Source of the DNA: Tamlana crocina | GTDB lineage: Bacteria; Bacteroidota; Bacteroidia; Flavobacteriales; Flavobacteriaceae | Assembly: GCA_040429635.1 (NCBI GenBank) | Contig: CP158972.1 | Span: forward strand, 1,312,001 to 1,376,000 | Length of the DNA stretch: 64,000 bases | Reading direction: 5' to 3' | In this document: one piece after another, positions 53,733 through 63,823 of the stretch | Numbering within the stretch: the stretch's first letter is position 1 | How the letters are laid out: the number at the start of each line of letters is the position of its first letter | Translations under genes and position numbers: made by a program | The notes under the pieces: model-generated | Databases searched by the model: none | Seen by the model: the letters and a program-made list of their open reading frames with translations, nothing else | Told to the model about the DNA's origin: nothing

Positions 53733-54869
53733 ATGACAGAAGAAGAGATTTTAAACTTACTAAAAAATTACAGAAACGGAACTTTATCTGATATAGAAAA
53801 GGATAAGTTAGAGGCATGGTATTTATATGAATCTTCAAGTAGTAAAAAGGGTTTAAACGAAAACCAGCTAGAAAGCAGCTTTAAATATATTAAATCTAAA
53901 CTGCCTGTTAAACGAAATCCAAAGGTTATTGGTCTATGGAAACGTATGGCTGTAGCAGCTTCGGTTGTTTTAGTAATGGCTACCGGATTATATTATTTTA
54001 CAAGAACATCAGTCTCTCAAGTTCAATTAACGGAAGAGGTAAAAGAAATAGCCCCAGGAGGAAACAAAGGAGTGCTGACACTATCTAATGGTAAACAAAT
54101 TATTTTAGACAACTTGGCAAATAATGATACCGTTGTAAGCGAAGGCGAGAAAGATGAGGTAACCATTAAAATGAATCCTAACGGACTTGTTTCGTATCAA
54201 GTTGGTCCTAGTACAGGTAATAATGGTGGTCCAGATACTTTTAACACCTTATCAACCCCAATAGGTGGGCAATATAGTATTATTCTTTCAGATGATACCA
54301 AAGTCTATTTAAATGCAACTTCTTTATTAAAATACCCAACACATTTTAAGGGAGATAAAAGAGAGGTTGAACTAGAAGGGGAAGCATATTTTGAAGTCGC
54401 GAAAGATAAGAGTAAGCCATTTTTTGTGAAATTTAAAAATCAAACCATTGAAGTTTTAGGAACACATTTTAATGTTCAGGCTTATAACAATGAATCTTTT
54501 ACTAAAACCACCTTGATAGAGGGAAGTATTGCGCTCTCATATAAAGATAAAAAAAACATTATAAGGCCAGGCCAACAGGCTAAAGTAAACGAAGAAACAA
54601 GTTCTATTGTGGTTGGCAGCGTCGATACTGCAACTGCTGTGGCCTGGAAAAACGGAAGGTTTAAGTTTGATAATGCCGACTTAAAAATGGTAATGAAACA
54701 GTTAGAACGATGGTACGATATTCAAGTGGAGTATAGAGGAGATATACCTGATTTGAAATTTAACGGAGGAACTTTTATGAATAAAAATTTATCTGAAGTA
54801 TTAAAAGTACTTGAGCTCAGCAATATAAAATTTGAGGTTGAAGGGAAAACTATTATTGTATACCCGTAA
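53733..54869 (+). CDS. FecR-family anti-sigma factor
   Basis: 378 residues. The N-terminal cytosolic part (about 1-70) binds the sigma factor; one membrane helix lies at about 71-90 (RMAVAASVVLVMATGLYYFT); the periplasmic part has the FecR domain (FNTLSTPIGGQYSIILSDDTKVYLNATS, ELEGEAYFEVAKDKSKPFFVKFKNQTIEVLGTHFNVQAY, about 170-265) and a C-terminal STN-like DUF4974 domain (about 310-378). It passes the signal from the STN domain of the outer-membrane SusC protein to the sigma factor. It stands between the sigma gene and susC. Confidence 0.95.
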   Translation: MTEEEILNLLKNYRNGTLSDIEKDKLEAWYLYESSSSKKGLNENQLESSFKYIKSKLPVKRNPKVIGLWKRMAVAASVVLVMATGLYYFTRTSVSQVQLTEEVKEIAPGGNKGVLTLSNGKQIILDNLANNDTVVSEGEKDEVTIKMNPNGLVSYQVGPSTGNNGGPDTFNTLSTPIGGQYSIILSDDTKVYLNATSLLKYPTHFKGDKREVELEGEAYFEVAKDKSKPFFVKFKNQTIEVLGTHFNVQAYNNESFTKTTLIEGSIALSYKDKKNIIRPGQQAKVNEETSSIVVGSVDTATAVAWKNGRFKFDNADLKMVMKQLERWYDIQVEYRGDIPDLKFNGGTFMNKNLSEVLKVLELSNIKFEVEGKTIIVYP

Positions 54870-54908
54870 AATCTGAAGTTTGTCAGTATTATACCAGCTT
54901 ACAAAAAA

Positions 54909-54937
54909 AACCAGAAGCAGTTGCGTTGCCTCTGGTT
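54909..54937 (+). terminator. Imperfect hairpin between fecR and susC
   Basis: AACCAGA (54909-54915) pairs with TCTGGTT (54931-54937), with further pairing inside. It could be a terminator or attenuator separating the regulators from the transport genes. Confidence 0.45.
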
Positions 54938-54999
54938 GTTAAAGATGTGTAGCTAGTATATATTTTCACAAATGTCTAACTAAAAACACAAGTAAATGT

Positions 55000-57900
55000 A
55001 TGAAATTTAATTCAGAATGTAAAACGCCAAAATTAAATCCTGAGAAAAATAATTCAAGGGTAATTGAATCTCGAAACTTAAGAGGTTTTGTATTTTATTT
55101 TATGCTGCTTTTGGGCGTTTTAGGTCATGCCCAAAATGTAACAGTCAATTTTAACGAGGTTTCTCTAGAAAAAGCTTTAAAAGAAATAGCAAGACAAGCT
55201 GATTATGAAGTTTTTTATACTCAAAAATTGCTTAAAGACTCAAAAGCGGTTACCATTAGCCTTAAAAATGTCAACCTAAAAAAAGCTTTAGATGGAGTTT
55301 TTAAAAACCAAAATTTAAAATATACACTTGCCAATGCAACAATTGTTGTTACTTCATCTGAAACTGAAAATTTATCTACTCAATTAATTAATGTAACAGG
55401 TAAAATTTTAAACAAAAATAATGAACCCTTCCCTGGGGTTACTGTCCATGTATTAGAGACCAATGAGTTTACTATAAGCGATTTTGATGGAAATTTTTCA
55501 ATGGAAAATGTGCCTTCCAATGGCATAATTGAATGTTCAGGTTTGACCGTAGCCAAAAAATCTTTTCCAATAAAAGGAGAAGCTCAACTAACACTTATTG
55601 TTGAGGAGAAAATAACAGAGATGGATGAAGTTGTAGTAACAGGTTATAAAACAATAAGCAGAAAGCATTTAACTGGTGCTGTATCTAAAGTAGATCAAAA
55701 AACTCTAAATCAAAATGTTAATTCAGATTTGTTAACAGCCATTGAAGGCCGCGTTGCAGGATTGTTATATCAAAAAAACCCATTTGGAGCATCAGCCGAT
55801 AGGCCTATTCTGCGTGGTATCGGAACCTTTTCTTCAGTGGAGGTTGGGTATAGTCCGCTAATTGTGATTGATGGTTTGCCCACAGAGCTAACGCTAGATC
55901 AAGTTAATCCTTATGACATAGAAAGCGTAAATGTTCTTAAAGATGCTGCAGCGGCATCTATTTATGGCTCAAGAGCAGCCAACGGTGTCATTGTATTAAC
56001 AACCAAAAAGGGGCATGGGAATTTAAAAGTTAGCATTAATGCAGATTATTTTATCTCAACAAAACCTAATCTTAAAGATTTAAATTATGCACCTACAACT
56101 GATATAATCGATTTTGAACAAGCAGTTTACAATAGAGAGCGAAATAGGTTTGGCGATATTGCCACTATGTTCGATAATTATGGTGAAATAGGTAGCAGTA
56201 GGATATTATATTACAGTCCTTTGTATCAGTTAAATAGAGATTTAGAAGAAGGTAATATATCTCAATCTGCTTATGATAATACTATCTCCCAATGGAGAAA
56301 TAATGATTACATAAAAGATTATAGAGATAACGTTTGGCAAGATGAATTCAGGAAACGTTATAACATTTCTTTTTCAGGAGGAACTAGTAGACAAAATACT
56401 TTTGTTTCGTTTAATTATGACCATAATGACAATCGTATAAAGTATAATAAGGATGAATCATTTAACCTTTATGCAAAAAGCAATTATAAAATAAACAATA
56501 ATTTAGATGTAACTGTTGGGGTTAACGGAACTCTTAGAAATGCTGATATTACAGATTCAAGTTTTGGAGATTTCAATATTCAAAAGCGATATGAACGAAT
56601 TACAGATGAAAAAGGCAATCTTGTTCTATCTCCATTTGTAGGTATTAGTGATGGTTTTACTTCGAGCGGTGAAATAAACCCAATTGTTGCCTCTCAAATA
56701 ACTGGTTTAAATGGTTTTAATCCAGTAACATTTAATGTTTTACAAGCACTTCAAGAGGGCGTAACGCAAAGGAAATCTTTAAACTTGAGAGCCTTTGCTA
56801 AACTAAGATTGAAATTATGGAGAGGACTTAGCCTTAGCTCCCAATTTCAACATGAAGCTGTGAGAACAGATACCGATCAATATTATGAGCAAGATTCCTA
56901 TAAAATGCGCTATGCTATAAATACTTTAACAGGGTATGATTCTGATAGCGATACATACAGTTATTTGGACGGTTTTTCTGAAGGCGGCCGTTATAGACAA
57001 TCTACAAGCCAAGCGAGAAACCATTCCTTTAGAAATCAATTAGATTATAGAAAGGAATTTGGTGAAGGCGAGCATTTTCTTAGCGCAATAGCTGGTTTTG
57101 AAATGCGTGAAACTTTTGTTCCAAGAAGTGTTGAAAGTTTAAATTATGGATATAATCCTGTAACATTGAATTTTACCACGTTAAACACGCAAGATCTTAG
57201 TGAAACAGGTGTTCCAAGTTACATATATGGGCGTAATAAGACTTTATCTGCTCCGTCAAGCGTTCAACAAGAAATATTACATCGATATTTTTCCCTTTAC
57301 AGTGCGGTTAATTATACCTTGTTATCAAGGTACAATTTAACAGGAAGTTACCGTGTTGATAGAGCTGATCTTTTTGGTGTTGATTCAAAAAATAAAAATC
57401 GTCCATTGTGGTCCGTTGGTCTAGGTTGGAATATAACTAACGAGAATTTTATGGAAGGAACAAATTGGATTAACTCATTAAAATTAAGAGCGACCCATGG
57501 TTATACTGGGAACGTTGATCAGTCAACAACTCCATACGTTATTGCAAGATGGAGGAATGACAGGCTATATCGGTCATTAGAATATATTGACATTACTACT
57601 CAGCCAAACCCAAAGTTAAGATGGGAGAAAACTGAAACTACAAATTTAGGGCTGGATTTTAGTGTTCTACAAAGTAAATTGCGAGGAAGCATAGATGTTT
57701 ACCGCAAGTATAGTACAGACTTACTAACAACCACCGATTTAGATCCTACAGTTGGAGCTCTAACAAGGAGAATTAATGCAGGTGCACTGCTTAATAAAGG
57801 TGTAGAGTTAAGTATTGGTTCTGATTGGTACAACAGAGGAGAATTTCAAATGGGATCCAACCTAATATTTAGTTTTAATAAAACTACTGTAGATAAAGTT

Positions 57901-58638
57901 ACTCGAGAACCATCAGATGCATTTGTGTATGTTAGTTCTCCATTAGATTACTTCATCGAAGGAGAAACTTATAACAGTTTATATGCTTATAAGCATGGAG
58001 GCATTACTAATGGATACCCTTATGTACTAGATGAAAATGGAGAACCGTCAATAACTTTTGATGATGATGGAAATCCTTTGTCTAATAGCGTAAGAACTAT
58101 AACAAGTCCTGATGCTCTCGTAAACATGGGTAGTTTACTCCCAAAATATACGGGTTCCTTTTCTCAAAGATTTTCATATAAGCAATTTGAATTAAACTTC
58201 TTGCTTGTTTTCTCAGGTGGAAACGTCATGAGGAAGGATGTGTTGTCTCTAAATTCCGATGACCTAACCGATATGAGAATTACGGATCGCTATACTGATT
58301 CTCAAAGAAACAACAATACACGCTTATTTGTAGACTTTGATGAAAGCGTAAGAAATAATGCTAGTACTATTAGTACCCAATGGATAAATTCTGATGTAAA
58401 TGTAGTCGATGGCGATTATGTAAAACTAAGAAACATTTCATTAGCGTACAACCTTCCAGAATACGTTGCAAAAAAGATTAAGTTGTCATCGGCGAAAATG
58501 ACATTTCAAGTGAATAATCTTTGGTATTGGAGTGCCGCAGGAAATGGGATTGACCCAGAGGTATATTCGCCCAATTCTGGTACGCGAAGTACTCCATTAC
58601 CCAAAACCTTTTTAGTCGGACTTAACCTTAACATTTAA
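55000..58638 (+). CDS. SusC/RagA-type TonB-linked outer-membrane transporter with STN signalling domain
   Basis: 1212 residues. A signal peptide (about 25-44) leads to an STN domain (about 46-118; VTVNFNEVSLEKALKEIARQADYEVFY), which talks to FecR, then a carboxypeptidase-like domain (about 130-200), the TonB box region MDEVVVTGYKT near residue 211, a plug (SDLLTAIEGRVAGLLYQKNP, IVIDGLPTE, ILKDAAAASIYGSRAANGVIVLTTKKG pattern) and a barrel to the end (TFLVGLNLNI). It imports a ligand with its SusD partner encoded 6 bp later. The ligand is unknown: no glycan enzymes are near, but a protease is. Confidence 0.95.
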   Translation: MKFNSECKTPKLNPEKNNSRVIESRNLRGFVFYFMLLLGVLGHAQNVTVNFNEVSLEKALKEIARQADYEVFYTQKLLKDSKAVTISLKNVNLKKALDGVFKNQNLKYTLANATIVVTSSETENLSTQLINVTGKILNKNNEPFPGVTVHVLETNEFTISDFDGNFSMENVPSNGIIECSGLTVAKKSFPIKGEAQLTLIVEEKITEMDEVVVTGYKTISRKHLTGAVSKVDQKTLNQNVNSDLLTAIEGRVAGLLYQKNPFGASADRPILRGIGTFSSVEVGYSPLIVIDGLPTELTLDQVNPYDIESVNVLKDAAAASIYGSRAANGVIVLTTKKGHGNLKVSINADYFISTKPNLKDLNYAPTTDIIDFEQAVYNRERNRFGDIATMFDNYGEIGSSRILYYSPLYQLNRDLEEGNISQSAYDNTISQWRNNDYIKDYRDNVWQDEFRKRYNISFSGGTSRQNTFVSFNYDHNDNRIKYNKDESFNLYAKSNYKINNNLDVTVGVNGTLRNADITDSSFGDFNIQKRYERITDEKGNLVLSPFVGISDGFTSSGEINPIVASQITGLNGFNPVTFNVLQALQEGVTQRKSLNLRAFAKLRLKLWRGLSLSSQFQHEAVRTDTDQYYEQDSYKMRYAINTLTGYDSDSDTYSYLDGFSEGGRYRQSTSQARNHSFRNQLDYRKEFGEGEHFLSAIAGFEMRETFVPRSVESLNYGYNPVTLNFTTLNTQDLSETGVPSYIYGRNKTLSAPSSVQQEILHRYFSLYSAVNYTLLSRYNLTGSYRVDRADLFGVDSKNKNRPLWSVGLGWNITNENFMEGTNWINSLKLRATHGYTGNVDQSTTPYVIARWRNDRLYRSLEYIDITTQPNPKLRWEKTETTNLGLDFSVLQSKLRGSIDVYRKYSTDLLTTTDLDPTVGALTRRINAGALLNKGVELSIGSDWYNRGEFQMGSNLIFSFNKTTVDKVTREPSDAFVYVSSPLDYFIEGETYNSLYAYKHGGITNGYPYVLDENGEPSITFDDDGNPLSNSVRTITSPDALVNMGSLLPKYTGSFSQRFSYKQFELNFLLVFSGGNVMRKDVLSLNSDDLTDMRITDRYTDSQRNNNTRLFVDFDESVRNNASTISTQWINSDVNVVDGDYVKLRNISLAYNLPEYVAKKIKLSSAKMTFQVNNLWYWSAAGNGIDPEVYSPNSGTRSTPLPKTFLVGLNLNI

Positions 58639-58644
58639 AAAACT

Positions 58645-60069
58645 ATGAAACATATATTCAAATTTATTTTTCCGATACTGTTAATAGTAATATCTTCTTG
58701 CGAAGATTATACTGATATTACGCCAAAAGGAGCGCTGGTTATCAATGCCGCTTCAGATTTCCATAAAATGGTGTCTCTGCCTAATAGAGCATATCCAGTA
58801 AATAACTTTCAATATCTATCAGATGATCAATGGATGAAAGAGTCTAATGTAATAGGGCAAACACCAAATATTGATATCATCAATTTTACTTTTGATGAAA
58901 CTACAGATAGAGTTGCTTTACTTGAAAGTTCAACTTTTTACAATCAAGCATACTCATATATCAATAGATGGAATACAATTATTTCTCTGGTTGATGATAG
59001 TGAAGGTGATGAATATACCAAGCAATTAGCAAAAGCTGAAGCTAAAATTTACCGAGCCTTCGACCATTTTCTATTGGTAAACACCTATGCTAAAGCCTAT
59101 GACCCAAATACGGCTGCAACAGATGGGGGAATTTGCATTATGGATAAATTTGATTTGGAAGCACAACCTAAAAAATCAACTGTAGCAGAGGTTTATGATT
59201 TTATACAAAGGGATATTGAAGCAGCTCTACCATACATAGAAGAAGTTCCGCTAGATGTATACCATCCGTCTTTAGCTTTTGCTTATGCCTTAAAAGCTAA
59301 GGTACATTTGTTCAAAAGAGAGGTGGCTGAAGCAAAACAGGCAGCAGAAAAGTCTCTTAGCTATAACAATCAAATTTTTGATTTAGTAGCTTATAATGAA
59401 CAGGGAGGCCCAAATGCGGTATCCGTACCTGCAGAAGATAACGTAGAAGTATTAAGTTACATGTACATGTCAGGATATACCGAGATGAATTTTGCATTCA
59501 TTTCTATCATTAGTCCAGAATTGGTTAACCTTTTTGGAGATGACGATGCACGTTTTAATTTGTTTTTTAATTCAACATCAACTTCATTTTTAGATCCAGG
59601 ATCCAATACCGCATATTGGAACGTGCGTTACAAAAAATACTTCAACCCAACGGTAGGCATGAAAACTACCGAAGTATATTTAATGCTAGCAGAATGTTAC
59701 GCTAGAGAGAATAAGTTGAATGAGGCTGTTGAAATCTTAAACACTTTGAGAGCCAAACGAATACTTTCAGAAACAACAGATTTGCAAGTGCCCTCAACAA
59801 GAAAGGGAACCATGGAACTTATTATAAGCGAACGTAGAAAAGAGTTGCTTTTTGGGTTTCATCGTTTTTTCGATCTTAAGCGATTTAATAACGAACCCGA
59901 GTATGCCAAAACCATAACCCGTGTATTTCCTATTGTGAATCAAACCGTTCCGCAGGAAACCTACGTTTTAAAACCAGATTCTAAATTATATATTATTCCA
60001 TTCCCTTTGTCTGCGCTAAAGAAGAATCCTAGTCTTACCTTAAATACAAACGAAAAAGTACCATTTTAA
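58645..60069 (+). CDS. SusD/RagB-type surface lipoprotein
   Basis: 474 residues. A lipoprotein signal peptide with Cys19 (VISSCEDYTD) is followed by the alpha-helical SusD fold: YINRWNTIISLVDD, AKIYRAFDHFLLVNTYAKAYDP, LKAKVHLFKREVAEAKQAAEKSL, and a C-terminal SusD-like part (MLAECYARENKLNEAVEILNTLRAKRI, ERRKELLFGFHRFFDLKRFN). It is the lid of the SusC channel and binds the ligand at the cell surface. At 474 residues it is of average or slightly small size, as in peptide or small-ligand SusD proteins of the RagB group. Confidence 0.95.
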   Translation: MKHIFKFIFPILLIVISSCEDYTDITPKGALVINAASDFHKMVSLPNRAYPVNNFQYLSDDQWMKESNVIGQTPNIDIINFTFDETTDRVALLESSTFYNQAYSYINRWNTIISLVDDSEGDEYTKQLAKAEAKIYRAFDHFLLVNTYAKAYDPNTAATDGGICIMDKFDLEAQPKKSTVAEVYDFIQRDIEAALPYIEEVPLDVYHPSLAFAYALKAKVHLFKREVAEAKQAAEKSLSYNNQIFDLVAYNEQGGPNAVSVPAEDNVEVLSYMYMSGYTEMNFAFISIISPELVNLFGDDDARFNLFFNSTSTSFLDPGSNTAYWNVRYKKYFNPTVGMKTTEVYLMLAECYARENKLNEAVEILNTLRAKRILSETTDLQVPSTRKGTMELIISERRKELLFGFHRFFDLKRFNNEPEYAKTITRVFPIVNQTVPQETYVLKPDSKLYIIPFPLSALKKNPSLTLNTNEKVPF

Positions 60070-60072
60070 ATT

Positions 60073-62502
60073 ATGATTAACAAATTAGTATATGCAATGC
60101 TAATCCTGGTTATTTCAGGACAACAGTGTTTAACTGCACAAACAGACCTAGACAAACAGACCGATAGCACGCAACAAAAAGGTATCGAAGCTTATAGTAA
60201 ACTAATAAGTAACGATTCTTTGACCAAGAAGGGTTTGTTTTCTGTTAGTAAAGTTGATGAGAAATTATACTTTCAAATACCAGATAGTTTGTTTAACCGG
60301 TATATGTTAGTGGTAACAAGATATCTGTCAACACCAGAAGGGATGGGGCGTTTTGGAGGAGAGAAGGCCAATGAACAAACTATTTATTTCCAGAAGGGGA
60401 ATAACAATAACGTGTTTTTAAGATCTTTAGAATACAAACAAGATGTACGTTCTGAAGATGCTATGTTAGCTAAAGCGTTGGCTGGGAGTAATGAGAACCC
60501 CATTATAGAATCCTTTCCCATAAAGTCAATCAATCCGGTAACAGGTAACATTGTTATCGAGGTAACTGATGCTTTTAAAAAGGATAACCCTGTATTTTCT
60601 TTATCAGATAAAGAGAAGACAGATCATAAATTATCATCACAGGCAAACGATAGATCTTTTATTGAAGATATAAATGTTTATGCTATTAACGTTGAGGTTA
60701 AAACCATTAAAACTTTTAAAAAATCGTTGTCTTCTGTAGGAAGTATTACGCTTAGATTTAACACATCCATCGTTTTGTTGCCAAAAGTTCCAATGCGCAA
60801 ACGGTTTTTTGATGAGCGCGTTGGATATTTTGCTAATAAATATGTGCTGTTTTCCGATGAACAACAGCGAGTTGAATCAAAACATATTGTTCAGCGTTAC
60901 CGCTTAGAGCCAAAGGAAGAGGATATAGAAAAGTATCTTAGAGGCGAGCTAGTAGAGCCAAAGAAACAAATAGTATATTATATAGATCCAGCTACACCAA
61001 AAAAATGGAGACCTTATTTAATAGCGGGGATTAATGATTGGCAGGTAGCTTTTGAAGCTGCTGGGTTTAAAAATGCCATTATAGGAAAAGAATGGCCAGA
61101 AGACGACCCTACAATGAGTCTAGAAGATGCGCGCTATTCGGTAGTTAGATATTATGCCTCTGAAACCCCTAATGCTTACGGACCAAGAATAAGCGACCCC
61201 CGAAGTGGAGAAATTATTGAAAGTCATGTAGGCTGGTATCATAACGTAATGAAACTGGTTCAGCAGTGGTATATGGTTCAGGCTGGACCTATCGATCCAA
61301 GAGCAAGAAAAATGCATTTAGATGATGAGGTTATGGGGCAACTAATTAGATTTGTGTCTTCGCATGAAATAGGTCATACTATAGGTTTGCGCCATAACAT
61401 GGGGGCTAGTATAGCAACACCAGTGGAAAAGCTTAGAGACAAGGAATGGGTTGAAGCTAATGGGCATACTGTTTCAATAATGGATTATGCACGTTTTAAT
61501 TACGTGGCTCAACCAGAAGATAATATTAGCCCAAAAGGAATATATCCTAGAATAGGAATTTACGATAAGTGGGCTGTTAACTGGGGGTATAGATTTTTTC
61601 CAAATGCTCAAGATGAGTACCAAGAAGAAGACATGTTGTTAAAAATGACCACGGAAGCTTTAACTACCAATCCTAAATTATGGTTTGGAGGTGAAGGAAA
61701 AGATAGAAATCCGCAAAGCCAAAGAGAAGACCTTGGCGACGATGTTGTATTAGCAAGTGACTATGGAATTAAAAACTTAAAGCGCGTTGTTGATAATTTA
61801 ATAAGTTGGACTTATGAACCAAACGATGCATATAATAATCTATCTGATATGCATAAAGTAGTTGTAAGGCAGTACCTAAGATATTTATATCACGTTTTAA
61901 AATACATTGGAAACGATTATGAAGTAAAGAAAACAGTAGAGCAAAGTGGAGCAGTATATCGGCAAGTACCAAAAGAAAAGGTTAAAAGAGCCATTGATTA
62001 TGTGGGAAGACAATTGTTTGAGGCGCCTTTATGGATGTACCCAAAGCAAATTGATCAATTAATTTCTTTAAAAACAAGTGAAGAAATCTCAGAGGAACAA
62101 AATCGGGTTTTATTAATGTTATTGAGCTCGGGTATGCTTTATAATTTAAGTCAGAAATCGATTCAATACGAGGATGCCTACACGGTTCCAGAATTTTTAA
62201 ATGATTTAAAGAAAACAGTTTGGATAAAATTTAAAGGTGATGAAAAATTTGATTTTTATAGACGAAGCCTTCAGCGCAGCTATGTTGAAAAAATAGAAAA
62301 GCTGCTCGTAACGTCATCAGAAAAATTATTAACCACAGCTCAGCGAAGTGATGTTGTTTTATATGCAAAGCAACACCTTTTAGAGCTAAAAAAAACAGTT
62401 AATAGATTAATAAAAGGAGAGAAGGGGATCAATAAATCTCATTTAGAGTTTATTTTATTAGAGATTGAAAAAATCAATAAAAAAATCAATAAAACAACAT
62501 GA
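60073..62502 (+). CDS. Secreted zinc-dependent metalloprotease (metzincin-like, DUF5117/DUF4953 type)
   Basis: 809 residues with signal peptide (to about residue 22, ending CLTAQ). The N-terminal half matches the DUF5118/DUF5117 type; the zinc site HEIGHTIGLRH begins at His431 (HExxHxxGLRH), and a Met-turn SIMDYARFNY follows about 35 residues later, as in metzincins. The C-terminal part (about 545-809) is helical and Lys-rich. It starts 3 bp after susD and overlaps the next gene by 4 bp, so it belongs to the same operon and may cut proteins or peptides for uptake by the SusC/SusD pair. Confidence 0.88.
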   Translation: MINKLVYAMLILVISGQQCLTAQTDLDKQTDSTQQKGIEAYSKLISNDSLTKKGLFSVSKVDEKLYFQIPDSLFNRYMLVVTRYLSTPEGMGRFGGEKANEQTIYFQKGNNNNVFLRSLEYKQDVRSEDAMLAKALAGSNENPIIESFPIKSINPVTGNIVIEVTDAFKKDNPVFSLSDKEKTDHKLSSQANDRSFIEDINVYAINVEVKTIKTFKKSLSSVGSITLRFNTSIVLLPKVPMRKRFFDERVGYFANKYVLFSDEQQRVESKHIVQRYRLEPKEEDIEKYLRGELVEPKKQIVYYIDPATPKKWRPYLIAGINDWQVAFEAAGFKNAIIGKEWPEDDPTMSLEDARYSVVRYYASETPNAYGPRISDPRSGEIIESHVGWYHNVMKLVQQWYMVQAGPIDPRARKMHLDDEVMGQLIRFVSSHEIGHTIGLRHNMGASIATPVEKLRDKEWVEANGHTVSIMDYARFNYVAQPEDNISPKGIYPRIGIYDKWAVNWGYRFFPNAQDEYQEEDMLLKMTTEALTTNPKLWFGGEGKDRNPQSQREDLGDDVVLASDYGIKNLKRVVDNLISWTYEPNDAYNNLSDMHKVVVRQYLRYLYHVLKYIGNDYEVKKTVEQSGAVYRQVPKEKVKRAIDYVGRQLFEAPLWMYPKQIDQLISLKTSEEISEEQNRVLLMLLSSGMLYNLSQKSIQYEDAYTVPEFLNDLKKTVWIKFKGDEKFDFYRRSLQRSYVEKIEKLLVTSSEKLLTTAQRSDVVLYAKQHLLELKKTVNRLIKGEKGINKSHLEFILLEIEKINKKINKTT

Positions 62503-63020
62503 AAAAATTATTAATAGCATTAGCTTTAGGTATATGCAGTTATTCACAAGCTCAATTATCATCTAGCCAAGAAGTTTCCGAAGATTTGGTTGAAAAAAGA
62601 GAAGTACTTAAACGGAAAATCACAGATAATTATTTGAAAATAAAGGAACACCTATTACAATCTGATAGTGAAGGAGCGATATCTCATTCTATAGAGTTTA
62701 AAAATTCCCTAAACCTCTTTAAATTCAAAAAGTTAACTTTAGATCAAATGAGCGAGGCTACAAAAATACGAACAGAACTTATAGAAGTAGCGTCTCAGTT
62801 AACCGAAACCTCAAACATAAATCATCAACGTGTGTTTTTTGAAAGTCTTTCTGTAAAGTTTTGGAAAATTGCAGATAAGCTGAAAGCAGATAATGTTGAA
62901 TTACATCAGCAAATATGTCCAATGACAGGTGTTACCTGGGTAAGCGATAGTAAAGAAATTAAAAATCCATACTACCCTAAAAATATGTTGTCTTGCGGAG
63001 AAGTTAAAGCAAGTATGTAA
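62499..63020 (+). CDS. DUF3347-type exported protein
   Basis: 173 residues. Signal peptide (MKKLLIALALGICSYSQAQL), then a helical part, then a C-terminal motif with two cysteines: HQQICPMTGVTWVSDSKEIKNPYYPKNMLSCGEV (Cys140 and Cys166). The CPM...W.S....I.NPY....M..CG pattern is the DUF3347 mark, found in periplasmic proteins near copper/silver and other heavy-metal efflux genes, and also fused to CusB-like proteins. The start overlaps the metalloprotease stop by 4 bp (ATGA), so translation is coupled. A terminator follows. Confidence 0.85.
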   Translation: MKKLLIALALGICSYSQAQLSSSQEVSEDLVEKREVLKRKITDNYLKIKEHLLQSDSEGAISHSIEFKNSLNLFKFKKLTLDQMSEATKIRTELIEVASQLTETSNINHQRVFFESLSVKFWKIADKLKADNVELHQQICPMTGVTWVSDSKEIKNPYYPKNMLSCGEVKASM

Positions 63021-63073
63021 TAGTTTAGTGTAATGAGTGTCTAGTAATTTATTAATACTGAATTAGTCTTTTT

Positions 63074-63107
63074 GACCGGCGTCATTGTGGTCGTCGGTCT
63101 TTTTTTT
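63074..63107 (+). terminator. Intrinsic terminator of the SusCD-protease operon
   Basis: GACCGGCG (63074-63081) pairs with CGTCGGTC (63092-63099) with one mismatch, followed by a T8 run. Confidence 0.8.
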
Positions 63108-63281
63108 GAGTTAGCTTATAAGCATACTTTTAAGACACGTTTATGATTAGTTTTAGCAAGATGCGCAAATCCTTTACTGCTATTTTTATATTCTAAAACT
63201 AAGAAAGATATTACGATAGAGGTTATTTGTAGAACGTTTCTTTAAAATATGCCCATAACCTCTACAATTAATTAAATTTCG

Positions 63282-63289
63282 TAAATTTG
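63282..63289 (+). promoter_or_regulatory. Promoter -7 box for the HYC_CC_PP gene
   Basis: TAAATTTG fits TAnnTTTG. The expected transcript start falls at about 63296, almost at the ATG at 63298, so the message may be nearly leaderless. Confidence 0.55.
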
Positions 63290-63297
63290 TATTGCTA

Positions 63298-63714
63298 ATG
63301 GAAAAATTATCTTATAAAATAATGGCTTTGTTAATGGCGGTATTAGTATTAATTACTACAACGTCGTTTACTATCGATATGCATTATTGTGGGGATACTT
63401 TAGTAAAAATGGCTCTTTTTAAAAAAGCCAAAGACTGTGGCATGGAAATGGAAAAACCATCTGCTGATGAAGGCTGTTCTATTACCAAAAAAAATTGTTG
63501 TGACGATAAGCAATTATCAATTGAAGGTCAAGATGAGTTACAATTAACCGTTGATAAAATTTCTTTTAAGCAACAAGTATTCATTGCAACTTTCGTATAT
63601 ACTTACATAAACCTTTTTGAAAAGTATAATTTAGATATAAACTCTTTTATAGAGTATAAACCACCTTTGGTCGTCAGGCATTTATACAAGCTTGATGAGA
63701 CTTACCTAATTTGA
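63298..63714 (+). CDS. HYC_CC_PP-family small protein
   Basis: 138 residues from ATG 63298; a TTG six bases earlier is the only rival. The signature is complete: His-Tyr-Cys at residues 29-31 (MHYCGDTLVK) after a membrane helix, Cys-Cys at 67-68 (KKNCCDDK), and Pro-Pro at 122-123 (YKPPLV). Extra Cys at 47 and 60. The family is Bacteroidota-specific and is usually next to RND-type heavy-metal efflux genes, as here (the CusA-type gene starts 110 bp later). It may help sense or hold metal ions; function unproved. Confidence 0.88.
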   Translation: MEKLSYKIMALLMAVLVLITTTSFTIDMHYCGDTLVKMALFKKAKDCGMEMEKPSADEGCSITKKNCCDDKQLSIEGQDELQLTVDKISFKQQVFIATFVYTYINLFEKYNLDINSFIEYKPPLVVRHLYKLDETYLI

Positions 63715-63739
63715 TTTTTTAAACAATAGACTGTGTAAT

Positions 63740-63761
63740 CCTATGACTTTTTGTCATGAGG
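63740..63761 (+). terminator. Small hairpin between the HYC_CC_PP gene and the RND pump gene
   Basis: ATGAC and GTCAT around TTTTT, with more pairing at the base. It could be a weak terminator or leader hairpin. Confidence 0.35.
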
Positions 63762-63823
63762 ATAGTTTGCTGTATTCGGTGTTGTACTAACACCATTGTC
63801 TAATTGTTTAATTATCAGAGCCA

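Noticed and set aside
60637-60864. Antisense frame inside the metalloprotease gene
   Set aside because: Short, no promoter or family pattern, and fully inside a well-supported gene.
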